Part shown: in pieces, positions 41,326 to 51,398 of the stretch | Layout of the letters: the number at the start of each line of letters is the position of its first letter | Numbering within the stretch: position 1 is the stretch's first letter | Virus record (IMG/VR): IMGVR_UViG_3300035698_035366 | Span: 186,001 to 250,000 of that record | Reading direction: 5' to 3' (one strand) | Origin: a virus | Length of the DNA stretch: 64,000 nt | Translations under genes and position numbers: made by a program | Notes under the pieces: generated by a model | The model's database searches: none | What the model was told of the DNA's origin: nothing | What the model saw: the letters and a program-made list of their open reading frames with translations, nothing else

Positions 41326-41964
41326 ATGTCGCTTATTAAGATTAAGCAAATTAATAATACACCAGCTAATACGGGTGATGTCATTACATTTAATGGCACA
41401 AATAACGTTTGGGCACCAACAAATGCGTTACAGATTGTAACATCTTTTGTGGGTCTTCCAGGAAGCCCGACCACTAATGATGTTGTGTTTTACATGCCTT
41501 TCCAAACATTAATGGTTTTTGATGGTACAGATTGGGTCGGTCCTAAGACTATACAACCAATGTTTTCTAACAACGGAAGAATGAGAAATAGTACATGGAT
41601 GGAAACAGCTGGTGGGGTTAATACTGGTATCGGTAATGGTGGTAATCCTATTGGTTTATTATTCCCTGCTATGGGCTCAGTTGGTGCAGCTTATAACATT
41701 TATGGTTTTTCCGGAACAAATAGTGAAACAACAACTAGTTCAATGGAATTGCATAATACCAGCACTGCATCTAATCCCGTATTTGGTACAACAGGTATAG
41801 GACAAGTTGCTTCGATCACAGCCGCTAAGAGCTTCGATCTTACTTTTTCTTCGCCTGATAAGATAAATAGTGGTGATGTGCTGCAATGTTTCTGGAGAAG
41901 AGTAAGTGGCGACGCTCGAGATTTCACTTTGCAAGTAACATACGCCCTAGTGGCAACGGCATAA
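41326..41964 (+). CDS. Tail-fibre or appendage protein
   Basis: 212 residues, TAGGAG before the start. MSLIKIKQINNTPANTGDVITFNG at the N-terminus resembles the start of the 38883 gene, suggesting a common attachment segment. Gly/Thr/Ser-rich beta sequence afterwards. Function as a virion appendage is inferred. Confidence 0.6.
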   Translation: MSLIKIKQINNTPANTGDVITFNGTNNVWAPTNALQIVTSFVGLPGSPTTNDVVFYMPFQTLMVFDGTDWVGPKTIQPMFSNNGRMRNSTWMETAGGVNTGIGNGGNPIGLLFPAMGSVGAAYNIYGFSGTNSETTTSSMELHNTSTASNPVFGTTGIGQVASITAAKSFDLTFSSPDKINSGDVLQCFWRRVSGDARDFTLQVTYALVATA

Positions 41965-41974
41965 GGAATACAGA

Positions 41975-44900
41975 ATGGCTGACGCAAATGCATTACGCAA
42001 AATAATAATTCTAAAAAATGTATCAGTATCTGATATAACCGTTGCCGGTGCGCTAATCCCCGCAGGACAACAAGGTGATTTTAGTGAAGTTCCTATTTCG
42101 GACCTGTTTGACGATCCATTTTTAGAACCGGCTATTGCTTCTGGTGATATCATTGTTAATGATGGTACAGGGGATTTGTCAGCTGATGGTGGTGATATTC
42201 ACATCCGTCGTGATTCACAACATACTCGTTGGGTAACACCATGGACCGATGAAGATGGTCAGATTTATGATGATCCCCTACCAACTGAGCATTTAGTTTT
42301 AATTAGTACAGGAACAAATACTAACCCGGTTTGGGATTGGCCTAGACTTAGGATTAGGGATGATGGTGTTATAGTACCAGGATTAACTGGGCCGGGAACA
42401 CCAATGGATATGTTGGATTTCACTGGTTCTGGTGTAACAGTAACCCACTTGGGTGGGGGAATTGCTGGAATTGATATTGCTGGTCCAGGCTTAGTAATCC
42501 AAGAAGAAGGCGGAACTGTTACTGGTGGGCCACATGATACTTTGAATTTCGTTGGTGCATCAGTTACCGTAACCGATGGAACTGGCGGCGTTGCAACAAT
42601 TACACTTGATGCTGAAAACAATACTGCTTCAAATATTGGTGTTGGTGGTGTTGGTGTATTTGATGGTAAGGTTGGTGTAGATTTACAGTTCAAAAATATT
42701 AATGCTGGATCAAGTAAAGTTTCGATTACTGACGACTCTGGTAATAACGAAATTGACATTGATGTAGATCCAAGCAATATACTAACTTCGACCCTAAATA
42801 ACGACGAAAATTGGGCCGATGATCAGAATTTGTGGCTAACCGTTGCTGGTGATTCAGGATCAACCGCAGCTAATACAACGACTGATACGTTGACAATTGC
42901 CGGTGGTACAAATATCTCAACGTTAATGGCGGGTGATACCTTAATAATTAATACAACCGCTATGCCCGATCAGAATTTGTTCTCTCATATTGTTGCTGAT
43001 TCGGGATCAACTACTGCTGATGTTACAACTGACACATTGAACATTGTTGGTGGAACTAATGTAACAACTACAATTGTCGGAGATACATTAACTATTGATG
43101 CAACTGGCGGGGGATCAGGTGAAGTAAATACCGCAAGTAATATTGGTGTTGGTGGTTTTGGTGTATTCGATGGAAAAGTTGGAGTAGATTTACAATTTAA
43201 GAATATCAATACTGGATCTAATAAAGTATCTATTACCGATGATGTTGGTAACAACGAGATTGATATTGATATTGTTCCAGGAAATATCCTAACATCAACT
43301 TTGAATAATAACGCTAATTGGGCTGCGAATCAAAATTTGTTTGAAACGGTTACTGCTGATTCGGGATCAACTACTGCTAATGTTACAACCGACACATTAA
43401 ACATTGTTGGCGGAACTAATGTAACAACAACTATTGTGGGTGATACATTAACCATTGATGCAACTGGTGGGGGAGCAGGTGAATCAAATACGGCTTCGAA
43501 TGTTGGTGCGGGTGGTGTTGGCGTATTTGACGGAAAGGTTGGATTGGATTTACAATTTAAGAATATCAATGCCGGGTCTAATAAAGTAACTATTACCGAT
43601 GACGCAGGCAATAATGAAATTGATATTGATGTAGATCCAAGCAATATCCTAACTTCGACCCTAAATAACGACGAAAATTGGGCCGCTAACCAAAATATAT
43701 GGTTAACAATTGCTGGTGATTCGGGTTCAAGTGCAGCTAATACAATAACTGATACATTGACTGTATCAGGTGGAACTGGGATTGATACCTTGGTATCGGG
43801 TGATACGCTTACTATTACCAATAGTAATCCAAACGTTGATCAAAACATCTTCCTAAACGTAACTGATGGATCAAATACTGCGGTTGCTGATAGTACGACA
43901 GACACGTTAACAATCGCCGGCGGATCCGGTATTGACGTGTTGGTCAATCCTGGAACTGACACGGTTACCATTTCGTATTCAGGAGTAATCGGCGACTTAG
44001 ATCAAAATCTGTTTGAAACAGTGTCTAGTGATTCAGGATCAACCACCGCCAATACAATAACTGATACAATAACAATTGCCGGTGGTACTGGAATTGATAC
44101 ATCGGTATTAGGTGATACCCTAACTATCACTGCAAATGCTAATGTTCCAGCTAATCAGAATTTATTCGAAACTATTGCATTATCAGGAAATACCACTGGT
44201 GATACTTCGGTGGTGGCAGACACAACTACTGATACATTAAACATTGTTGGTGGAACTGGCGTAACATTAACTGGTAACGCAACAACCGATACAATTACTA
44301 TCAGTACAGATGGACAACCAGATCAGAACTTATTCGAAACAATTACTGGTGACTCGGGTTCAACCACTGCTAACGTAACAAATGATACCTTAACAATCGC
44401 GGGCGGAACTGGGATTGATACAGTAGTTTCTGGAGATACATTAACTATCACTGCAAATAATGCTGTACCAGCAAACCAAAATATATGGCTTAATGTTGCA
44501 GGCGATTCGGGCTCAACTGCGGCAAATACAACAACTGATACCTTAACTGTATCGGGCGGAACTCTTGTAACAACCAGTGTTTCAGGTGATACTTTAACAA
44601 TTGATGCTAGTGTAGCATTAAATGATATATCAGATGTGGATCTAACTGGTCTATCTAACAACGACATACTAATATATAATTTGAGCAGTGGTAATTGGGA
44701 AGTGGGAACATTACCTGCTCCAGGGGAAACTAATACTGCTTCTAATATCGGTGTTGGTGGTGTCGGTGTATTTGACGGAAAAGTTGGTGTAGATTTACAG
44801 TTCAAAAATATTAATGCCGGATCTAACAAGGTAACAGTTACCGATGATGCAGGTAATAATGAAATTGATATTGATGTAGATCCAAGCAATATACTAACTT

Positions 44901-47467
44901 CGACCCTAAATAACGACGAAAATTGGGCTTCTAACCAGAACGTATTCGTTACTGTTAATGCTGATTCTGGTACAACTACTGCGGATACAATAACAGATAC
45001 ATTTATTATTTCCGGTGGTTCAGGCATTAGTACATCTATTTCAGGTGACACACTAACAATTACAAATACAGTTAGTCATTTATTGAATAAACTTGATGGT
45101 ATCGTACCTCCTACAGTAAATGATGACAGCGGTGATGGATATGAAGTTGGTAGCTTTTGGGTTGATACTGTAGCAGATGAAGCATATAGACTAGTAGATG
45201 ATACGGTTGGTGCAGCCGTATGGATTAATACCACACTAGAAACATCAGAGCTTGCAACTGTTGCGGTTTCAGGAGATCACTTAGATCTAATCAATATTGG
45301 AACAAATAGCCACGCACAAATTGATAGCCATATTGCTAATGTGACTACAAATCCGCATAATGTAACAGCGATACAGGTTGGAGCCGCCGCAACTGCATCT
45401 AATGTTGGTGTAGGCGGTGTTGGTGTATTCAAACAGAAAACAGGTACTGATTTAGAATTTAGAAACGTAAATGCTGGATCCAACAAGGTAACGATTTCAC
45501 TTGACGCAGGAAATAACGAAATTGATGTTGATATTGATCCTTCCAACATTCTAACTTCAACCCTTAATAATGACAGCAATTGGGCCGCAGATCAAAATCT
45601 ATGGTTGACAGTCGTTGGTGATTCAGGTTCAAGTGCAGCAAATGCAACAACTGATACGCTAAACATTGTTGGTGGTTCAGGAATTTCAACTGCAATGTCC
45701 GGTGATACGTTGACTATTTCAAACAGTTCAGCTAATGCTGATCAGGATATATGGTTAACAATAGCCAGTGATTCGGGATCAACCGCAGCTAATACAACGA
45801 CTGATACTTTAACCATAGCAGGCGGCACCGGAATTAGTACCGCTGTTTCAGGTGATACATTAACTATTACTAATGATTCACCAAACGATGACCAGAATAT
45901 TTGGCTAACTGTTGTTGGTGATTCAGGAGCAACGTCTGCTGATACAACGACTGATACTTTAAATGTTGTTGGTGGTTCAGGAATTTCAACTTCAGTATCT
46001 GGTGATACATTAACCATTAATGCAACCGGTATGTCAGGAACTGAAATGCCAACAGCACAGTTAACAAAAACTGGAAGTGTATATGTTACAAGTACGTCAC
46101 ACACAGATGTTGTTTTTGATACAATTGATGTAGAAAATGATGACACTGTTCTTGATATTGATCCAGATTTAACACACATTGATGTTTTGGAAGATGGTTT
46201 ATATTTCATTGGGTATTCAATGGATGTTGATTCGGGATCTAATGCAACCACACTTTCTGTCCATCTTAGAGATGTTGGTATAACTCCTATTGTTGACATT
46301 CCGGGAACCGTTCGAACCTATGCTGACGCAGAACACGGAATACTTGCTGCCAGCTCATTCGTTTACCTTGATGCAGGAAGTCGGCTCGAGATTGAAGCAA
46401 AAAGAATTGGATCCAATACGCCCACCATAGTTAATCCAACCATGTATGCTATGAAGGTTGAAGGTGCTAAGGGTGATCAAGGTCCTGCAGGGTCTGGATC
46501 AAGTATTCTTGTTAAAGATGAAGGCACGAATGTTGTAAATACCCCACATGATGCATTAAACTTTGTTGGTCCCAGCGTTACAGTCACAGACGGTGGTAGT
46601 GGAGTTGCAACGGTTACGATTTCTGCAACCCCAGACCAGGACTTATTTAAAACGGTAGCTACCGATTCTGGTAGCTCGGTTGCAGATAATTCAACTGATA
46701 CCTTGACTCTCAATGGCGGATCAGGAATTTCAACATCAGCTTCTGGTGATACAATTACGATAACAAACGATTCGCCGAATATTGTCCAAGATGTATTTAA
46801 GACCGTATCTAGTGACTCGGGTAGCTCGGTTGCAGATAATTCAACTGATACTTTGACAATTACGGGTGGATCAGGAATTTCAACATCAGCTTCCGGTGAT
46901 ACAATTACCATCTCTAATACATCTCCAAATATTGTTCAAGATGTATTTAAGACAATTGTTGTAAGTGGGCAATCTAATGTTGTAGCAGAAAGTTCCGCTG
47001 ATACCCTAACATTGGTTGCTGGAACTAATATGACTATTACTACTGATGCTGGATCAGATACTGTTACGTTTGCAGCATCAGGCGGCGCCGCATATGGCGC
47101 GGGATTTGAAGAATCGTCAAGTGATTCGGAATCAAGCACTACATCATCATATAAACAAACGAAACTAAGCCATACAACCGCATCGTTAACAAGTGGACAT
47201 AAATATAGAATTGGATATTCGTTTGAATGTAAAAACTCCAGTGATAGTGGCAAAGTTCTAGTTGATGTGGAAATTGATGGTACTGATATAGGCAATACCT
47301 ATTATCAACCAGGCGAGGATTGCTCAAATAACTATATTATGCAATCAGGTTTTTACTATTCCGATAGTTTGTCTGGTGCAGAAACTATTACAATAAAATT
47401 TAGTAACAGTGGTTATGGAACAGCGTATATTAAGAAAGCTAGAATAGAAATTTGGAGAGTCTCATAA
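41975..47467 (+). CDS. Giant repetitive tail-fibre protein
   Basis: 1830 residues. A long array of two alternating units: one around GVGVFDGKVGVDLQFKNIN, NEIDIDVDPSNILTSTLNN, and one around DSGSTTANTTTDTLTIAGGTG. Five or six copies of the first and many of the second are present, some near-identical in DNA. Near residue 1370-1510 is a C1q/TNF-like segment (GSVYVTSTSHTDVVFDT, FIGYSMDV), then a short collagen-like GAKGDQGPAG, more repeats and a unique C-terminal domain (about 1705-1830). Likely a trimeric fibre that binds the host surface. AAGGA upstream of ATG. Confidence 0.85.
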   Translation: MADANALRKIIILKNVSVSDITVAGALIPAGQQGDFSEVPISDLFDDPFLEPAIASGDIIVNDGTGDLSADGGDIHIRRDSQHTRWVTPWTDEDGQIYDDPLPTEHLVLISTGTNTNPVWDWPRLRIRDDGVIVPGLTGPGTPMDMLDFTGSGVTVTHLGGGIAGIDIAGPGLVIQEEGGTVTGGPHDTLNFVGASVTVTDGTGGVATITLDAENNTASNIGVGGVGVFDGKVGVDLQFKNINAGSSKVSITDDSGNNEIDIDVDPSNILTSTLNNDENWADDQNLWLTVAGDSGSTAANTTTDTLTIAGGTNISTLMAGDTLIINTTAMPDQNLFSHIVADSGSTTADVTTDTLNIVGGTNVTTTIVGDTLTIDATGGGSGEVNTASNIGVGGFGVFDGKVGVDLQFKNINTGSNKVSITDDVGNNEIDIDIVPGNILTSTLNNNANWAANQNLFETVTADSGSTTANVTTDTLNIVGGTNVTTTIVGDTLTIDATGGGAGESNTASNVGAGGVGVFDGKVGLDLQFKNINAGSNKVTITDDAGNNEIDIDVDPSNILTSTLNNDENWAANQNIWLTIAGDSGSSAANTITDTLTVSGGTGIDTLVSGDTLTITNSNPNVDQNIFLNVTDGSNTAVADSTTDTLTIAGGSGIDVLVNPGTDTVTISYSGVIGDLDQNLFETVSSDSGSTTANTITDTITIAGGTGIDTSVLGDTLTITANANVPANQNLFETIALSGNTTGDTSVVADTTTDTLNIVGGTGVTLTGNATTDTITISTDGQPDQNLFETITGDSGSTTANVTNDTLTIAGGTGIDTVVSGDTLTITANNAVPANQNIWLNVAGDSGSTAANTTTDTLTVSGGTLVTTSVSGDTLTIDASVALNDISDVDLTGLSNNDILIYNLSSGNWEVGTLPAPGETNTASNIGVGGVGVFDGKVGVDLQFKNINAGSNKVTVTDDAGNNEIDIDVDPSNILTSTLNNDENWASNQNVFVTVNADSGTTTADTITDTFIISGGSGISTSISGDTLTITNTVSHLLNKLDGIVPPTVNDDSGDGYEVGSFWVDTVADEAYRLVDDTVGAAVWINTTLETSELATVAVSGDHLDLINIGTNSHAQIDSHIANVTTNPHNVTAIQVGAAATASNVGVGGVGVFKQKTGTDLEFRNVNAGSNKVTISLDAGNNEIDVDIDPSNILTSTLNNDSNWAADQNLWLTVVGDSGSSAANATTDTLNIVGGSGISTAMSGDTLTISNSSANADQDIWLTIASDSGSTAANTTTDTLTIAGGTGISTAVSGDTLTITNDSPNDDQNIWLTVVGDSGATSADTTTDTLNVVGGSGISTSVSGDTLTINATGMSGTEMPTAQLTKTGSVYVTSTSHTDVVFDTIDVENDDTVLDIDPDLTHIDVLEDGLYFIGYSMDVDSGSNATTLSVHLRDVGITPIVDIPGTVRTYADAEHGILAASSFVYLDAGSRLEIEAKRIGSNTPTIVNPTMYAMKVEGAKGDQGPAGSGSSILVKDEGTNVVNTPHDALNFVGPSVTVTDGGSGVATVTISATPDQDLFKTVATDSGSSVADNSTDTLTLNGGSGISTSASGDTITITNDSPNIVQDVFKTVSSDSGSSVADNSTDTLTITGGSGISTSASGDTITISNTSPNIVQDVFKTIVVSGQSNVVAESSADTLTLVAGTNMTITTDAGSDTVTFAASGGAAYGAGFEESSSDSESSTTSSYKQTKLSHTTASLTSGHKYRIGYSFECKNSSDSGKVLVDVEIDGTDIGNTYYQPGEDCSNNYIMQSGFYYSDSLSGAETITIKFSNSGYGTAYIKKARIEIWRVS
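42620..45600 (+). repeat. Tandem coding repeats within the giant fibre gene
   Basis: Blocks beginning near 42624, 43131, 43490, 44728 and 45390 repeat the same 50-60-codon unit. The segment encoding DPSNILTSTLNNDENWA is almost identical at about 42766, 43636 and 44878. Such identity allows copy-number change by recombination. Confidence 0.8.
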
Positions 47468-47488
47468 TATTATTGAGGATTATTAAAA

Positions 47489-48421
47489 ATGGCATTATAT
47501 AACAAAAATAAAACTGGTTCAATTAAGACAAATCAGCTTCAAGTAGAAATTAACAATGATCTAACTATTGTTCCTTCTTGTACTTCTATATCAAGCAATG
47601 GGGATGATTTAATTATTGAATTTGCTGATACTTTGACGGGTGCAGAGGAAACTCAGCTTGATACATTGGTTGAAAACCATGTACCAACCGCCGATTTGGT
47701 AAATGCTGCTATGTTCCCTATATCAGATATTGATGGAATTAAATTAGCGGTTCATTCTTCCCCGAAACCTGATGTTCCCGGTGTAAAATCTATTGCAGTT
47801 TGGACTGGTGCTGGAGATGATCCAATAACTGGCTCTATTGGAGGAGGTGAATTATTGGGTTTTGAGTGTACTCCAGGAACAGCACTGGTTGAAATTGATG
47901 TTAAGTTTTCACCAGTAAACGGACGAATATGGATTCATGAAGGTTATTTGAAATTTGATAATGGTGGCGTTGGTGACTATATGGATTCATTGGTTATTTG
48001 CAATCCGACGCCATTGCAAACATCAGTTAATTTGGATTTAGTTATTGACGGAGATTGGATTAAATATTCACTTAGTGGTCCAGGAACCGGAACTCATGGC
48101 TTCGCCGATCCTACTTTAATTTCATTGGTGCCAAGACCCTTTTTAAAAGATGGTGATTGGGATTATGATGGGACAAATCTTACCCCTAATTTCGCAGGGG
48201 ACGGAAATTCTAAAATTTCAGCTGTAGAGAAAGTTGTTAGCAAATTTCTAAATAAAATTCCTGTTAAGGGGACTTCATCGTTTTTCACAATGACTTCCGA
48301 TGAAACTACTGAATTGCCTGCAAATTTCTTCCTTAGAATTCGTGCTCATAATGTATCAAATACGACATGGTCAGCAACGGCTATTATGGAAATTTATAGA
48401 GAAAAAACAGTCGACGATTAA
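47489..48421 (+). CDS. Tail or structural protein, unknown
   Basis: 310 residues, GAGG upstream of the ATG. N-terminus MALYNKNKTGSIKTNQLQVE suggests an appendage start; the rest is beta-rich with a Gly-rich loop (GSIGGGELLGFE). It directly follows the giant fibre gene and could be a fibre tip or chaperone. Confidence 0.5.
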   Translation: MALYNKNKTGSIKTNQLQVEINNDLTIVPSCTSISSNGDDLIIEFADTLTGAEETQLDTLVENHVPTADLVNAAMFPISDIDGIKLAVHSSPKPDVPGVKSIAVWTGAGDDPITGSIGGGELLGFECTPGTALVEIDVKFSPVNGRIWIHEGYLKFDNGGVGDYMDSLVICNPTPLQTSVNLDLVIDGDWIKYSLSGPGTGTHGFADPTLISLVPRPFLKDGDWDYDGTNLTPNFAGDGNSKISAVEKVVSKFLNKIPVKGTSSFFTMTSDETTELPANFFLRIRAHNVSNTTWSATAIMEIYREKTVDD

Positions 48422-48498
48422 AATTATTAAGAATATTGATATTCCTTCTATTATTTGTTATATTAAATTATAATATCATAATAAAAGGGTTATAATTT

Positions 48499-49431
48499 AT
48501 GGATAATCAATGCAGGACTACGGAAGAATTATATGATGAATGTAATCGGATCGTTAAGGAATCTGAACATGTATCAATCACACCATCCAAATATGTAAAT
48601 TTTGATCATGCGTTTGTGGAGAACCCAGAGCCAGTTTCAATGGTGTGGTACCTAAGTGAAGATACAGATGATCACCAACAGGCGTTTGGTGAATTTATAG
48701 TTTCTTCCGCCTTTAATGGTGGTTACTGGTATGATACAGATCCCGTAACACAATGGGAAGTAAATGGTTCCGGTAGCATGGCTATGGAAAAATGGATACG
48801 TGAGGAATTATTCAATAACGGCCTTCATCCATATCATTGCCAAGACCGTCAAAAAGTTATAAAGAAGCTTTATCCAAGTCTTGATTTGCAGCCAAATGCA
48901 GCACATCGAAAAAGAATTATATCTGAACTTGCGTTTAATAACCGTCGATTTGCAGAACCCATTATGCGTCAAAGACACACAAATCGAGAAGAATACACTT
49001 TCAATTGGCTCGATGTTTCATTTTTAGCAGATTGCTTACCTGAATCATTTGGTGGAGATCCGTATTTGAAAAAGGCTTGTTTAGTATATCTCATATTTAC
49101 GGGTTGGCTTCGATCAAAGGGTATTAAAGTTACTGCTGATTTCCCAATCCCAACCGATTATCAAATGCCACGAATTTTCCAATATGAAGGAGCAATTGAT
49201 ATTACAGTAGCTTTTGAAAACGAATTGAATGCCGGGAAGCTTGTTGATGTAACATCACCAGAAGTAATGGCTTTTAGAGCAGCGGGAATTGTTGTCGCAC
49301 ATGAACTTGCTGAACGTTATGGTCTCGATGATTACCAGATTGATAATGTACTGTTTAGTCTGTATCGCAAAGACGAAAACTTCATAAAAAACTCTGTAAA
49401 ACCAATGCGTTGCATGAGCATGTGGTTCTAA
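48499..49431 (+). CDS. Unknown enzyme-like protein, possibly queuosine-salvage (DUF2419)-like
   Basis: 310 residues, mixed alpha/beta. SSAFNGGYWYDTDPVTQWEVNGSGS, KKACLVYLIFTGWL and TADFPIPTDYQMPRIFQYEGAI loosely follow the pattern of queuosine 5'-phosphate N-glycosylase proteins (aromatic substrate pocket, D-x-x-I-P, D-Y-x-x-P). The match is by eye and weak. A queD homologue is present at 15354. Otherwise uncharacterised. Confidence 0.35.
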   Translation: MDNQCRTTEELYDECNRIVKESEHVSITPSKYVNFDHAFVENPEPVSMVWYLSEDTDDHQQAFGEFIVSSAFNGGYWYDTDPVTQWEVNGSGSMAMEKWIREELFNNGLHPYHCQDRQKVIKKLYPSLDLQPNAAHRKRIISELAFNNRRFAEPIMRQRHTNREEYTFNWLDVSFLADCLPESFGGDPYLKKACLVYLIFTGWLRSKGIKVTADFPIPTDYQMPRIFQYEGAIDITVAFENELNAGKLVDVTSPEVMAFRAAGIVVAHELAERYGLDDYQIDNVLFSLYRKDENFIKNSVKPMRCMSMWF

Positions 49432-49432
49432 C

Positions 49433-49678
49433 ATGCATATTGACACCCTAATACAAGAATATGTTGTAATTCGCGATAAAATGCGAAAAGCGCAGGAAAT
49501 TGAGCAGGATTTGCGTTCCAAATGGTTTAATGAAGATGATTATCTAACAAACAAAGCCATTATGAAAATACGCAAGTCATGGTTGAGCCAACTTGATATT
49601 GTTAGTAATTTGTCTCAAAAAGCTAACAAGGCCAAGCGTTTGATTACTGAAGAGCTTGACAATCTCCCCAGTTCATAG
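49433..49678 (+). CDS. Small helical protein upstream of smpB
   Basis: 81 residues, nearly all helix with heptad-like spacing (IQEYVVIRDKMRKAQEIEQDL). Its last codons and TAG stop overlap the smpB promoter. A helical bundle or coiled coil; function unknown. Confidence 0.5.
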   Translation: MHIDTLIQEYVVIRDKMRKAQEIEQDLRSKWFNEDDYLTNKAIMKIRKSWLSQLDIVSNLSQKANKAKRLITEELDNLPSS

Positions 49679-49684
49679 TATAAT
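49656..49684 (+). promoter_or_regulatory. Consensus promoter of smpB, leaderless arrangement
   Basis: TTGACA (49656-49661), 17 bp, TATAAT (49679-49684); smpB ATG at 49690. It lies inside the preceding coding sequence. Confidence 0.88.
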
Positions 49685-49689
49685 AAGCT

Positions 49690-50136
49690 ATGACAAACAT
49701 TACAACAAACCGCCGCGCGAAATTTGACTACGAACTGGAACAATCCTACGAAGCGGGGATTGAGCTCGTTGGTTCAGAAGTTAAGACTCTTCGAACTCGT
49801 GGAGCCAGCATTGTCGAATCATATGTAGAGGTCAAAGACGACGAATGTTGGTTAATTAATGCTAACATTGAACCATATGAACCAGCTAGGATTAATCATG
49901 AGCCAAAGCGTCGCCGGAAGCTTTTGTTGCACCGGCGTGAAATCGACCAGATGACAGTGAAAGTTCAACAGCGTGGATATACTATTGTCCCAGTAAAAAT
50001 GTATTTTAATTCCAGAGGCCGAGTGAAGATTGAAATTGCTATCGGCAAGGGGAAGCATACATATGATAAGAAAAGGGCTATTCGTGATCGTATAGTTGAT
50101 CGAGAAACCCAACGAGAGATGAAGAATTTAGGTTAA
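49690..50136 (+). CDS. smpB: SmpB, tmRNA-binding protein
   Basis: 148 residues. NRRAKFDYELEQSYEAGIELVGSEVK, YVEVKDDECWLINANIEPYE, RRRKLLLHRREIDQM and a basic C-terminal tail (YDKKRAIRDRIVDRETQREMK) are all SmpB hallmarks. It escorts tmRNA to stalled ribosomes. The phage thus encodes both halves of trans-translation. Start codon sits at the expected transcription start. Confidence 0.96.
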   Translation: MTNITTNRRAKFDYELEQSYEAGIELVGSEVKTLRTRGASIVESYVEVKDDECWLINANIEPYEPARINHEPKRRRKLLLHRREIDQMTVKVQQRGYTIVPVKMYFNSRGRVKIEIAIGKGKHTYDKKRAIRDRIVDRETQREMKNLG

Positions 50137-50148
50137 CAGGCATATAAA

Positions 50149-50652
50149 ATGACTTTGATTTATTGTGATCCTGTAGAACTTATTAGACACCAAACAATAC
50201 TCAAGCTATCGTCGGATAACCCGATCCGAACATATGAGATCGAGAACGAATTCGTATTCTTACCATTTGCTCCATGTTTATATAACCGCCGAAAGAGGCG
50301 ACAAGAGCAATATCGTGGTATTATTGGTATGTGTCGAATCGATGTTAATGCATTTAATCAATTGCAAGAAGATTACACCGAAGAATTGGAGGGCTTACCG
50401 GATTGGAAGCACTGCGCCGCGACCCAAAAAAATGCTCTTGAATATGTATGGTACATAAATGGTCCAGTTGATTTCGATACTGATTTGGTCGATATTGAGG
50501 CAGATGATTATATAGCATTAAGAAACAATCTAAGAACTAATTGTCGTCAAAATTGGCGAGTTGCTAATCCTAATAAAATTTTCAGACGTAAGACCATTAA
50601 TATCATGATGCGTCAATTCTTGATGACCCATTTGTCGGCGAGTGATTTTTAA
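50149..50652 (+). CDS. Unknown protein
   Basis: 167 residues. Basic N-terminal half (YNRRKRRQEQYRG), central acidic stretch, C-terminal basic helix (PNKIFRRKTINIMMRQFL). Not recognised. It begins 12 nt after smpB and may be co-transcribed. Confidence 0.5.
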   Translation: MTLIYCDPVELIRHQTILKLSSDNPIRTYEIENEFVFLPFAPCLYNRRKRRQEQYRGIIGMCRIDVNAFNQLQEDYTEELEGLPDWKHCAATQKNALEYVWYINGPVDFDTDLVDIEADDYIALRNNLRTNCRQNWRVANPNKIFRRKTINIMMRQFLMTHLSASDF

Positions 50653-50664
50653 CTAAATACTTAT

Positions 50665-51078
50665 ATGGTACAAGAAAATCAATTTTTAGAAACTACTGGC
50701 GAGCGTGAAATTTTACATGATACTGTTCACGCAATCGAATTTGAATTACGGTCTGAAAAGGCTATAATTATTCGAGCAGCAATTACAACCGATGAAGAGG
50801 CTCAAGCTTATTCATTGAGGATGTGGATTTCTCGACAACCATTCTCTACATCTATTCCTGACGTTTATTCAAGCGTTAATATTATTGGTGTTTATCATGT
50901 ACCTACGATCCTCCCGATCAAAGCAAAAGACGCTAAAATGTCGGTTGAAGGATATCATATTATCGAGCCAGCCGGAACGCTTTATGTAAACTTGCATAAT
51001 CGCTCTGGGGCGAATGGAGCGTATGTTATTGATATCACTGAATTAGATAAGGACATATGTTTTAATCCTGATGAATAG
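50665..51078 (+). CDS. Unknown, probably structural, protein
   Basis: 137 residues. Immunoglobulin-like or jelly-roll strands (VHAIEFELRSEKAIIIRAAI, TLYVNLHNRSGANGAYVIDI). CTAAATAC lies just upstream (50653), a T4-late-like motif. Possible virion decoration protein. Confidence 0.5.
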   Translation: MVQENQFLETTGEREILHDTVHAIEFELRSEKAIIIRAAITTDEEAQAYSLRMWISRQPFSTSIPDVYSSVNIIGVYHVPTILPIKAKDAKMSVEGYHIIEPAGTLYVNLHNRSGANGAYVIDITELDKDICFNPDE

Positions 51079-51116
51079 CAACTAAATACTATAGTTAATA
51101 ACATCAGGAGAAAGTT

Positions 51117-51380
51117 GTGGAAGCGATCGAAACACTAATAAATTTAATACTGGCCGGCGGACCACAAGCAGTAGCAGCAATTTTGATTTTAGTAGTATTT
51201 TTCTGCATCTATACTATTAGATCTCTAAATGCAAGAATAAAAGAAAAAGATATACTTTTGAAGAATCGGGAAGAGAGAAATGAGCAATTAATGGAGCGTT
51301 ATCATGATGCTACTTTAACAGTAGTTGGGGCATTGAATAATGTCGAGAAAGCTATTGTAGAAATTAAGGCGAAACTATAA
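51117..51380 (+). CDS. Membrane-anchored coiled-coil protein
   Basis: 87 residues from GTG 51117 with CAGGAG upstream. Transmembrane helix about 17-38 (VAAILILVVFFCIYTI), then a charged coiled coil to the end. Spanin-like or chemoreceptor-like topology; no lipobox. It precedes the PAS protein. Confidence 0.5.
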   Translation: MEAIETLINLILAGGPQAVAAILILVVFFCIYTIRSLNARIKEKDILLKNREERNEQLMERYHDATLTVVGALNNVEKAIVEIKAKL

Positions 51381-51398
51381 CAACTGGAGCAAATTGAA

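Noticed and set aside
41975-47467. CRISPR or intergenic repeat array
   Set aside because: The repeats are in frame, protein-coding and of fibre type.
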